A stretch of 64,000 bases of DNA from Amblyomma americanum. Taxonomy: Eukaryota > Arthropoda > Arachnida > Ixodida > Ixodidae. Where the stretch lies: NCBI RefSeq assembly GCF_052857255.1, contig NC_135500.1:165598683-165662682 (forward strand). The letters are read 5' to 3'. Position numbers and translations under genes: made by a program. The notes beneath the pieces are model-generated. The model had not been told where the DNA came from. It made no database searches and saw nothing but the letters and a program-made list of their open reading frames with translations. This document shows positions 35,801 through 44,732 of the stretch, one piece after another. The first letter of the stretch is position 1. Every line of letters begins with the position of its first letter.

Positions 35801-36663
35801 AATGAGAGCCGTATTAAAAAAGTACTAGCATTTTTCGTCGTCACGGGGCAACTGCCTGGGCTACGCGCGCTGAAAAACGCAACGCCAGGATCAGTAACCC
35901 CGCGCTGGTAACCCCCTATAGCGCATGACGCAAAAAGCGAAAGTGGCTTTCAGCGAGGTTCAAGCAGGCCGCTTACATTAACGGCGAGAAACCTTAGCCG
36001 ACGGGGTTAGCCCTCACCCGCGCAGAAAGCCATAGCTTTGAAATATAAAAGAGCAGCATTATGAGGTTTCACTTGTTTTTGTTCTTTTTTGTGATGAAGT
36101 GCTTTTGAAAGTTAACGGCATGAACTTGTTTTCACTTCTGATTGGTGATAACATACACTCCTCTGAACTGCTTCCGTTCGGTGCTGGCAGTGCTGCTACG
36201 CCAACAAAACTGCGCTTCACTTTTTAGATTAATTCGCTTCCAAGACTTTGTCGAAGCGATGAGTAGGTCGAATGTCCAAACTTTAGTACCCTATTCGTAC
36301 GCATTATCAGCATCGAAGCGGTAAGCATGCTTTGATTCAAGGCTCTGGTTCGGTGGAGACCACTCTCACCCAAACTTCGCTGTTCAGTTTTGTTTTTGCT
36401 TTTTGGTTGTGTTAAACTTTAAAAATAAGCTCTATGGTGCTCGTGTTGAATCATACTCACGAGTCGCAATGCTGGCAGTACATAGATCGCCTGTAGTTGA
36501 CGAAGAGTTTCCGGGCGGCGCAGTCGGCGTGCTGTTCTTGGAAGAAGCTCCGGCCGAACCTTCGCTGCAGGCAATTCATGAAGTCGTCCCATTCTACGTG
36601 CGCCGAACAAAGCGACACGGCGGTAATGTAGAGCCCGACTAAGGCCACCAGAGATGCACGCAT
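32856..36663 (-). CDS. Secreted ten-cysteine protein, 2 coding exons, family unknown
   Basis: Exon 1 is 36663-36461 and ends before a consensus donor (GTGAGT). Exon 2 is 33135-32856 and begins after 'cccgcag'. The split Ser codon 68 joins in phase and gives 160 residues. Residues 1-21 are a signal peptide ending Ser-Ala. The mature part has ten cysteines (31, 48, 63, 66, 72, 82, 98, 125, 136, 145), two N-glycosylation sequons (Asn124, Asn146) and an acidic tail (EPESIEEDES). It therefore enters the secretory pathway and is probably disulfide-rich. Such proteins are common in tick saliva and hemolymph, but I do not recognise the family. A second acceptor seven bases before the ATG implies a 5' untranslated exon upstream. 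Further small exons inside the 3325-bp intron cannot be excluded. The intron holds a SINE, a 300-bp dispersed repeat and a 625-bp inverted-repeat element. Confidence 0.8.
33214..33385 (-). repeat. Diverged Ruka-like SINE inside the secreted-protein intron
   Basis: Read on the plus strand it shows the inverted body: 'tgcgctgacatcgcacagca', 'cctttcacctcggtcaaaat', 'gcgacctccgcgtccgg' and a worn B box 'atccgcgacc'. It is collinear with the copies at 43081 and 50842. Confidence 0.7.
33490..33830 (+). repeat. Dispersed ~300-bp repeat, copy 1
   Basis: It shares ordered blocks with 57365-57710: 'actgaaggtaatggt', 'catagaaaatcaatggggaa' versus 'catagaaaagcaatggagaa', 'gatctgcggatatattga' versus 'gatctgcagatatattga', and 'aaattgcgtcc'. 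It is non-coding, AT-rich and in the intron of the secreted-protein gene. The family is not recognised. Confidence 0.75.
34030..34655. mobile_element. 625-bp element with ~160-bp inverted arms (MITE-like)
   Basis: Left arm 34030-34193 and right arm 34500-34655 are reverse complements with scattered mismatches. Matching blocks include 'gctcgcgcttgcagctcgtc' (34074-34093, and inverted at about 34584-34603), 'tatgtatgtgttgt', 'attttcttggtaatctca' and 'ttttcattgccaggc'. The interior (34194-34499) begins with a 134-bp segment that recurs at 35475. Long inverted arms around a short non-coding core fit a non-autonomous fold-back or MITE-type element. No transposase and no certain target duplication were seen. 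It lies within the intron of the secreted-protein gene. Confidence 0.7.
34195..34328 (+). repeat. 134-bp dispersed repeat, copy 1 (core of the inverted-arm element)
   Basis: It matches 35475-35609 at most positions. Shared blocks are 'tcaccaggactttc', 'ctggtcgcccagctcttcta', 'acctctaaagagaaaat', 'ctgggtggtccgcagt' and 'gtagtgacaccgt'. Confidence 0.85.
34661..34724. repeat. Tandem duplication of a 32-bp unit
   Basis: Units 34661-34692 and 34693-34724 (each with 'cttgaaactaagctttctta') are adjacent and differ at one base. They abut the right arm of the inverted-arm element. Confidence 0.9.
34944..35009. repeat. Imperfect hairpin repeat
   Basis: 'cttaacgcaaacgcg' plus 'agaacaag' (34944-34967) pairs with 'cttgtgcgttttcgttaag' (34991-35009), with a few mismatches. 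Its scale and architecture match the hairpins at 37026 and 37454. Confidence 0.55.
35212..35350 (+). repeat. tRNA-like repeat of uncertain family
   Basis: 'gtggttagcgcatccgcat' (about 35235-35253) looks like a pol III A box in a tRNA-derived head. A recognisable B box is not seen in the expected place and the body differs from the Ruka-like copies. It may be a second, decayed SINE family. Confidence 0.3.
35475..35609 (+). repeat. 134-bp dispersed repeat, copy 2
   Basis: This is the second copy of the segment at 34195-34328, here without flanking inverted arms. It sits about 1.1 kb from the first copy in the same orientation, in the same intron. Confidence 0.85.
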
Positions 36664-36670
36664 AGTTGTC

Positions 36671-36673
36671 CTG
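36671..36673 (-). other. Splice acceptor upstream of the secreted-protein start
   Basis: On the minus strand 'gttttttctcacag' ends at 36671, seven bases before the ATG at 36663. It marks the start of the first coding exon and implies an upstream non-coding exon. Confidence 0.6.
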
Positions 36674-36906
36674 TGAGAAAAAACAACATTTTAATGTAAC
36701 TTAGGCAGCCAAGACAACAGCTTAGAATAAAGTGAATTGGTGCACAGATTAAACAGTCTACTCATGAGGAGGTCTGTAATAAACGTCTGTACCTGTCGAA
36801 AAGGCTATTAACTGCGGTGGTAGGTGACGTTAGGGCGCAAGCGTGATTAGCCTTTCATGGGCGATGTCGACATTTTATCAGCCTGTGCCTCAAGTGCCCC
36901 CAAAAC

Positions 36907-36929
36907 TGCCCCCCCCCCCCCCCCCCCCC
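36907..36929 (+). repeat. Poly-C run
   Basis: About 23 consecutive cytosines. Such homopolymers are prone to length error in sequencing. Confidence 0.95.
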
Positions 36930-37025
36930 GCCCCAATACGAAGGCAAGCGTCAACTAAAGACTTTCAAACTACCCTTGCAACTGAGTAAAGCGGAAGTTT
37001 GGGCGAGTTAGTACGTGTTCAGTTT

Positions 37026-37109
37026 AGCTCACATCGCACGAGAGACGGGATGAAAGAAGATGTTGTGCGGTATATTCGTCTTTCGTCCCGTCTACGTGCG
37101 CGGTGAGCA
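37026..37109. repeat. Imperfect hairpin repeat, ~34-bp arms
   Basis: Left arm 37026-37060 ('gctcacatcgcacgagagac' onward) pairs with right arm 37076-37109 ('cgtctttcgtcccgtctacg' onward) with a handful of mismatches and one indel. The loop is about 15 bases. Confidence 0.7.
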
Positions 37110-37453
37110 AAAATGAACCCTTGCAACTGCGCACCTCAGTTCATGTATGTAGTACGCTGAGACAACACAACCGCAACACGAACGATGCTCTCCAGAGCCA
37201 CGTTCCCAATTCTTAGGCAGCGTAGATGGGTAGCACGCGCATAGTAACAAAAAGTGAAAATGCTGAACTTCACGTCCGAGGGTGCAAGTTGTCGCGAATT
37301 CAATCAGTTAGCGCGTTAATGAATTTGAAACTTACTTCGGAAAACATGTGACCGACCATTAAATGTTTCTTTCAGGTTGAAGTAATAAGAGTATGTCGAA
37401 AGTTTGTACTATGTCGAACAGTGACACTGAGCGAAGATGCGCTAGCTCTAACA

Positions 37454-37561
37454 TGTTGAAAAACGACTGAACAGTGCTAACAGACAGGGCGCAAGAGAAG
37501 AACAAGACACAGTGCATGCATATGTGTTCGTCTATAAGCGCTGTTCAGTCGTATTTCAACA
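37454..37561. repeat. Hairpin repeat, 25-bp arms with two mismatches
   Basis: 'tgttgaaaaacgactgaaca' plus 'gtgct' (37454-37478) is complementary to 37537-37561 except at two positions. The 58-base loop contains 'gacagggcgcaagagaagaa'. Confidence 0.8.
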
Positions 37562-39372
37562 CCCACTAACAAGCCTGACTTAGCCCTCCTCTTGGGCTCA
37601 AACACCGTCAGCGGGAAAATTCTTGCGGCGCTTTTGTATTCAGAGTAGTGTCATTGCGCTGTAGTGAAGCAGCTGTGATGAGGGTATTGATAGACACAGG
37701 CAAGCACACAAGCTTAGCACGCTTGAACATAACTAGACCAGAAACCCGGATATTATCTTTATGATGTTAGTATTTTCATACTCTATTTCCCTACATAAGT
37801 ACACCAAATACTGAAACAGAATAATGAAGCATTGCCGGCTACAAACTCCTCACAGCTAGGCCGAGATCGTTGTTGGTCTACGGGGGTTCTACGCTGCCGT
37901 CCGGTTCACTTCGCTTACCTCGGACGTCGAGAAAACCACGCTCTGCACAGTGTTGAGAGTGACCGAAGAGGTGTCCAGTATCTCGAGCGCCCTGTTGGAA
38001 TGACAGCGAGGTGCGGCGCGCTTGAAATGCTCTCGGCGCGCGTACCGCGAGGAGGCCTATATCCCCGAAAGCTGGTTGGCTGGCCGGAGTGGCGGCGGGT
38101 CACTCGCGAGTCCCGTACGCTGTGCGGAATGGCGACACTGTGCAAACGCTAGGCGTGAAAGTCAGGTCACTCGCCTCCGTCCCCCTCTTCCACCAAGATT
38201 GCTCAAACCACTCTTCCTTTCCCTTTCCTTTTATTTTTACTTTCACTCATTTTGTCCCCGTTCAGACTGCCTTTGCCCGCCCCAGTCGTGACAGTCGTCG
38301 TGTAAAACGTGAGTCGTTTTAGCCCCGACGCGGGTTCTTAAAGCGGCGCTACCAGGGTTCTCCGGATGCGTTCCTTGTTGGATGCGGGAAAGATGCTTTT
38401 GTTATCCTCGTTACACGGGAGAAAACGGAGCGCCCGCGGAATCGTGCTTTCTGCTGCATCTTTGCTCGCATGCTGCTCTCACTTCGTAGACGCTCGACGT
38501 GCATTGCCCATTGTCCCGGTGGTGGTCGAAAAGAAAAGCAGCGGCTGTAATAGCCACGCAGCTGGTGCGTCATTGTGTGTGTGTGAGTTTTGAATGGGTC
38601 ATAGCAGTGAAATTGATGCGTGGTCAGCAGAGCTCGGCTCGACTTAATTGCTCGGCTTTGAAGAGTCAATGAAACTTGAGCGCGCGCACAGGACCGGAGG
38701 TGAGGCAGGAACACACTCACTCACAGGAGCGGTCTTACGTCTGTTCCTGAGTGTGTGCTGAAGTTTGAATCATTGGAGAACCAACTAGTCCAATCCGTCA
38801 CGCTTTTCAGGAGAGCGCCAGGAAGGTTTGTAGGTGCTTAATGATTATCGAATATTGCGAGTACGATGTTCCTGCTGATAATTTTCTCTCTCCCGACGGA
38901 AGCGTCACGTTTAAAAATAAAACAGCGTTTCTTGAGCACAATTGCCATTGCGTCCGAAAAAGAAGCCCAATACCCTATCGAAAAGAACGAACGCCTTCAT
39001 GAAAATAAAAATTCGAGAGGTTCACTGGACGAACGAAATATTGATCTGTCAGTGGGAGCCGTTAATGCCTGCTAACATCAGGGCCATACCCTCGCGAAAG
39101 CCTTTCAGGTTTTAAGCCGCCAGGTAACGATGGCCGCTCTTCCTAGGCACCCCTACGACTGAGAGTAAGGCGCATCCTGTAAAGCTTGAAGAACCACTGG
39201 GAATCGCCTGCACAGTGTTGTGCTCGCGCTTCCTTCCTGCTGTGGAATTCGGCGAAATGGGGCATGGGGAGGATTCCATGAAGACCACCGCGAGGGTGAG
39301 TGGGCCCTCTGGGGGAGACGTGACTGCAGGACTGCCAGAGGGAACGACGACAATAGCGTCCCCACGTGTTCG
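37562..39372. other. No recognisable gene
   Basis: Overlapping frames on both strands around 37.9-38.7 kb reflect GC-rich sequence. None has a motif, and no splice-joined reading frame was found. Confidence 0.35.
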
Positions 39373-39440
39373 AACAGGAATGCCGGAAGCAGCGACGATA
39401 GCGTTCAACAGGAATGCCAGCGACGACCATAAGCGTATTC
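39373..39440 (+). repeat. Imperfect tandem duplication, 34-bp unit
   Basis: 'aacaggaatgccggaagcag' onward at 39373-39406 is followed by a diverged copy beginning 'aacaggaatgccagcgacga' at 39407-39440. Confidence 0.65.
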
Positions 39441-39751
39441 GTTACGGTCCTCGCCACGACGAAGTGTGGTACCAGTGTGGTCCCCTTCAGTCACGCTGGA
39501 TTTGAACAATTGCCCGAGTGCCGCGCCTGCGACAGAGCTTCCGCGTTCCGGTCACCAGTGCAAGATCTTTCGACACCTGCGGGGAGACAGCCTGCATTCC
39601 TGTGTCATGCAGGTGCCCTCCGGACGCACGTGCGTGGCCACCTGGAAGCCGCGGGGACGACAACGTGACCGAGTCATGTTCCCTTTCCCTCGACCGAGCT
39701 GCGAGGGAACATCAGGACCGCCCTGCCGTGGGTGGTACCATCAGTGCCATC

Positions 39752-40048
39752 GTGTGATTGGGCATCATTCTTCGAACTGTATTCCCCAGCTAGGTATCTG
39801 GGGAATACGAAGAGTATTTAACGAGCTGCTGGTTTGATACCAAAGAGAGCCCCCTTCATGAGAGGTATCAGAGACTCCCGACTCCTAAGAAGCTCTCTTT
39901 ACTGAGAAGCACTCTCAGTTGCCCGTACTTGTACATAATGTAAATAGACCTTGTATAAAGTTTTCCAAGTTTTCTTCCTCCGATCGTCCTCGTCTCTTCT
40001 CCGGCCCAGTCACGCTACCTGAATCCCAACAACAGATAAGCGTTGTGA
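39752..40048 (+). repeat. Possible solo LTR-like module
   Basis: The segment starts TGT and can be read to end ACA. It holds a small stem 'ccccagctaggtatctgggg' (39784-39803), a TATA-like 'gagtatttaac' about ten bases later, 'gagctgctgg', and a CT-rich 'cgtctcttctccggccc' block. The order parallels 24310-24530. No partner LTR, primer-binding site or gag/pol frame was seen, so the ends are guesses. Confidence 0.3.
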
Positions 40049-41640
40049 CAGGCGTGAAAGACGCAATATGCGGAGCCGTTGTTCGGACAAAGTGGTGTTT
40101 GTCGTTGACTGGAATGGCAAAAGGTGATCGTTTGTCGAATACCGCAAGAGTGACTGGCATTATATATAATCGTTCACCTATTAATTATTTCTTACCTGCC
40201 CTTTAGTAAAAGTTAAATATAATTCCGATAAGAAATACCGTATGTTTACCCTATACACGACACCCGTGGCCGTCGCTGAAGCGTTGAACGCAGTACTTGA
40301 ACAAAGAGGAATTACGATGACTCAGTAACAGACATTAGCCTGCACTGTGGTTGATCCGGGAAAAAAAGGACCCCTAAATGCGCGGCAACTTCCTTGTTAT
40401 TGATTATATAATATTAAGGGGAAGTAGAGCTTGGTTATGTTCAAGGTGTCCCACTGGACAGCCTTGATCTCCTTGAATGCTCGAAAGCTCGGAATAACTA
40501 CGTTCACGTTAGCTTTAGAATAATGGGGGAAATGAGAAGATTACCACTGAGTATACATACTGCGCTTATTAAAGCGAGACGGAAGATTAGGGAATAAGAC
40601 TGCAACAAGTACTAAAAACTCCTCCGGTGCTTACTGCTGATTACGTTTTCGTTAGTGGCTCTTTATCTGCTAAATTAACTCTGCAAATTTTCAAGTGTTG
40701 TCTTTCAAAGCCTGGCCCAGAATTGCCGAGTGTTTTAGTGATATTGCTGGACAGGTTGAACCGTGGACGTACAGAGGCGATCAGAAGAAAACGACAAAAT
40801 ATTTGCTCCGCCGATCGATTTCACGGTCGGATATTCGGGTGTAGTGGGCTCAGAATTAACTACCTGCGAATTTGGAAGACGCTTCAAGGGTGGAGCTACT
40901 ACGTGGAAGAGGAACAGGGTTTGCGCAGGGGTAAGTGGGTCAAGAAAATGCGCAGAGTATAGAAACAGTTTACCTGAAGTACCCGGTGAGACAGGATATA
41001 ATCATCCAGCATACAACATTCAAACATCTATCTTCTCACTTAAAAACTAGAAGAAACGCTCAGATGAAAGTGCTCGAGAAAAAAAAGTCACGCTGTTCAT
41101 GCATTTTTATTTTTAATACTGTCTGTCAAAATATATGCCCCCGTGAATTTTTACGGATGGAGGCGAATTTTCATGGTCACATTCGATCCGAATGTTGCAA
41201 GCACAGATACGTAAAAGGACAAACAAACAGGACGTTACAAGCGCTACACATACCGGTTATGTACTACTGTGCTCTGTTTTTATCTGCGCTTTCAGAAATT
41301 GGTCATGTTATACCAACTAGCCCGGCTGACAACTTTGTTAAATCACATTCAGTCGCAACTGTTTTTCACCTAACAGCCAAATTCTTCCCATCTCTGGCCG
41401 AACACTGTGTTCTTAGGATTTCGGGGCTGCTGAAGATCTTCAGCTCAATTTCTGCCGGCAACATCAGGTTAGCAAACAGCAGGGCTCTTTCTTGGTACGG
41501 CAAGGCAGAGCATCTTCTATTTGACGTCCCGATGCGGTACGTGGACCTTATGAGAGACGTCGTAAAAGAGGGTTCCGAATGAGTTTCGACCACCTTTTTC
41601 ACAGCTTGCAGTTATATGGCGTAGCACAGGGGTGTGTTTT
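40049..41640. other. No supported gene; one long but unconvincing frame
   Basis: A plus-strand frame at 40935-41582 is long but opens with GTG rather than ATG, has no domain I know, and is overlapped by a minus-strand frame that also lacks an ATG. Neither is called. Confidence 0.35.
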
Positions 41641-41741
41641 GCAGTTCACCTCCATCGAAATGAAGCCCCGAGGCCGAGATTAGAACCTGTGCCCTTGAAC
41701 TCAGCATTCGAACGCCACCGCCACTAAGCCACCGCGGCGGG
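41641..41741 (-). repeat. Ruka-like SINE, 5' (tRNA-head) half
   Basis: Read on the minus strand it starts 'cccgccgcggtggcttagtg', an A-box-bearing tRNA-like head. A worn B box region and the start of the body ('ttcatttcgatggaggtga') follow. The 3' half is missing. Confidence 0.7.
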
Positions 41742-41959
41742 ACTTCCCAGATTGTTCTTCACATCCCAGTCATTGCCTCCATCTGGATAATGTTGGACAA
41801 GCCGAGCGACAGGTTCAGTTATTTGTAATGTACGTTTTCACGAAAACTTGCGGCAACATAATTCTAGACCCCTTCATAACCTTCCTGTCTCCATTCGCTT
41901 TCTCCTCCATTCCTTCTATTTTCGGATTTTTACAAGTCCAGCTTTCTTGGACATCTCTT

Positions 41960-42295
41960 TACTTGTTAGGCAACTGCGAAATATTGTAAGTTATTGTTAT
42001 TAACGTATTGCCTGCATGGGGAATATTATAATATTTCGGTGTGTAGCGAAAGCTTGCGTTTAAAGTTTGTCCTGAGGTCGCGCCGAGTAGGTTAGACTGT
42101 CGCAGAAAACTAATGAGGTGGGGGTTTTGGCAATAAGTAACAGGAAACTACAAGCGGCCAGAGGAGGGTTCTATGGATACATTGCTTGTTATTGAGCAAC
42201 CTTACGATATGCGAAGAAAGTAGGCGCCTAATTAAGTTGTCGTTAAAAAATTTGCGCTTGTCTAGAATTTCTGGGTATGTAGGCCGAAGCCAGCT
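41960..42295 (+). repeat. Dispersed ~300-bp repeat, copy 3 (most diverged)
   Basis: The left edge 'ggcaactgcgaaatattg' matches 33488-33505. The block 'ggatacattgcttgttat' matches 'ggatatattgattgttat' in the 57 kb copy, and the right edge 'agaatttctgggtatgt' matches both others. Internal similarity is weak. Confidence 0.5.
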
Positions 42296-42952
42296 ACCTC
42301 ACCTCCACGCGGGCTTCACACGGTCTTCGTGACCTTCGCTTGCTTTATTGCGCACTTCTCCAGTTTCGAAACACGTAACGGTGTACCTGAAGAGAAAGTG
42401 AGGTAAAGAACAAGCGAAAATCACCTTTTGTCAGAGGCACAATGACGACCACCCAAGAGACCGGACATTTTCTTCTCTGGCGGTCAGCAGGGCGTCAAGA
42501 GCTGCAGCTGAGTACGGGTTGCGCCGTGAACGCTGATTCATCACGACATCAGGAGAAGAGGAAAATTAAGGCCTCGTTGAATGCTCACAGGCGAGTTTAA
42601 AGAGCGTGTTCGAAGGTCAAGTATGACTTTGACCTCGAGTGAAACATAACCGTATATGCCGATTTTTCTGTTGGTGTTGCCCGCAATTTTTAATAATTAT
42701 TATCTCGATCCATGCAACACTGCATGCGGAGCACCTCCTGGCGAATGACAAAGCACTGCTGGTGTCGAGACCGGCGCATTTGTCTGAGGGGAGGGGGTGG
42801 GGGGTGAGCTTCAAGAGTGTGTGAACTGCAACTGAAGCTAACATCATCTTTCTTATTAACCAGTTATTCTGGATCACACTTGTGGCGGTCGAAATTGGAC
42901 TCGCATGCTGTAAAGTGTGGTAGTGAGATAATATCACTGCTGGACAAGCGAT

Positions 42953-43072
<120 letters not shown>

Positions 43073-43080
43073 TGTTTTTT

Positions 43081-43330
43081 TGGGAAAGGAAATGGCGCAG
43101 TATCTGTCTCATATATCCATGGACACCTGAACCGCGCTGTAAGGGAAGGGATAAAGGAGGGAGTGAAGGAAGAAAGGAAGAAAGAGGTGCCGTAGTGGAG
43201 GGCTCCGGGATAATTTCGACCACCTGGGGTCTTTAACGTGCACTGACATCGCACAGCACACGGGCGCCTTAGCCCTTTTCCTCCATAAAAACGCCGCCGC
43301 CGCGGTCGGATTCGAACCCGGGAACTCCGA
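43081..43330 (-). repeat. Extended Ruka-like SINE
   Basis: In minus-strand sense the head is at the right: B box 'ggttcgaat'-like sequence at about 43306-43316. The body ('gtgcgatgtcagtgcacgtt', 'aaagaccccaggtggtcg') and the extended 3' part ('gatactgcgccatttccttt') run leftward into an A-rich tail and then (TTA)n. The fragment at 31939 is a piece of the same 3' part. Confidence 0.8.
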
Positions 43331-44730
43331 TACGCCAAGATTACTTTTCGTGATTCCTGGAGACTTCTGCCCCTGAGAGTACAGCGGTTCACGCTATAGC
43401 GCATGGTGGCAGAAATGACTTCACGCTTGCATATGACAAAAATAGGTCAACAGCCTTGCTACATGGTCATTGCATTGTTAATAGCCGTGCTAAGAGCTAC
43501 GATACCAGCTGTCGGTCAGATGCTTTCTGTGTTGAGGAAATGAGAAATATTACGAATAATGCAGGGGCTTCATAAAGCTGAACTTGCTCCGGAGCGCTTG
43601 AAGCAGTTAATATTATGAAGGCAGTTTTGTCTCCGTGTTCCCGCTATTTTGTCCAAAGCTAACTGTAGGATATACTTGTGTTTCATCACTCAAAGATATA
43701 GCATGATTGGCATGAATAGAATAAGAACACAATAAAAAGCAGTGTAGATGAAAGAGAAAGTCCTTTCCTTGTTGAAGGCCTGGAGGTTCCAAAATGGTGG
43801 AATACAGAGAGGGGAGAGTGCGCTGAAAAGGAGTTTTCCTCCTCATTATTAGGTCCATTTGGACTCACTCAGCACAGAGGTAGCCCTTCAGCAAAGGCGT
43901 TTGAGTGTGTCGAGAGGCTCTGTTAATGGTTTGTTATGTGTGGGTGACGGGAATGAAGTACGGTAGTTCTACTCCCTTTCTAGATCACATCTCTTAACAT
44001 TAAAGCGCTACGCTCTCGAATTAACCCTTCTTTCAGTTCTAAATTCCCTCAACCTTCACGATAGGGAATTGGGTTCTTACATTCTTCTCTAGCTTCCGTG
44101 CTTTTGAGCCACTGATCAACCAACCGTTCTTTACCAGCGTCTTCCACGGACATATTCACGTTACAGTTGTTATATCTGTAGTCTACGGCCTAAGTGATGT
44201 TGACTACACTAGCATCTTAGTCCCGATACAAATTTTGGGTCTTTGCTCACCTGCGCCATCTTTCGACTGTAATCGATTGCAAACATGAGCTCGGGTCATG
44301 GCTTGCTCACTAGATGCCGCTTTCAGTCCACGGTGCACGCTTGCCATCGTAGTGCTCGTGAGGGTTGGCCACGGGCTTGCTCACAGTCGAAAGATGTCCA
44401 AGAAGCTGTTTCATCCCAAAAGAAAAGAAAGTGGAGCGGCGGCAAAAAGTGGAGACCACGCTTTGGCGCTCTTGTGCTGCAGCGCATATATGGTACGTCC
44501 GGAAGCGGTTCTGTAATGATGAATGAACACAGCTTAACGGTACTACTTTCAACCAAGTAGGATAGATAGCGCTGCGGTAGCAAAAAGACAAAAACAGACG
44601 CATGTTTTTGCCCTCGTAAGCAAGATGGCAGCATAAATACTGTATGCCTTCTAAAGCGTTTCAGTGGCTTTGGTGGATGCAAGGTTACAGTTGAGTGCCT
44701 CAGCCTTATGTGGCGCGGAATTCAAGCATG
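43331..44730. other. No recognisable gene
   Basis: Short overlapping frames on both strands around 44.3-44.7 kb; no motif, signal peptide or splice support. Confidence 0.4.
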
Positions 44731-44732
44731 TT

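Noticed and set aside
40935..41582. 215-residue plus-strand open frame
   Set aside because: It opens with GTG, not ATG, has no domain or signal, and is overlapped by a minus-strand frame (41366-41602) that also starts with GTG. Probably chance.
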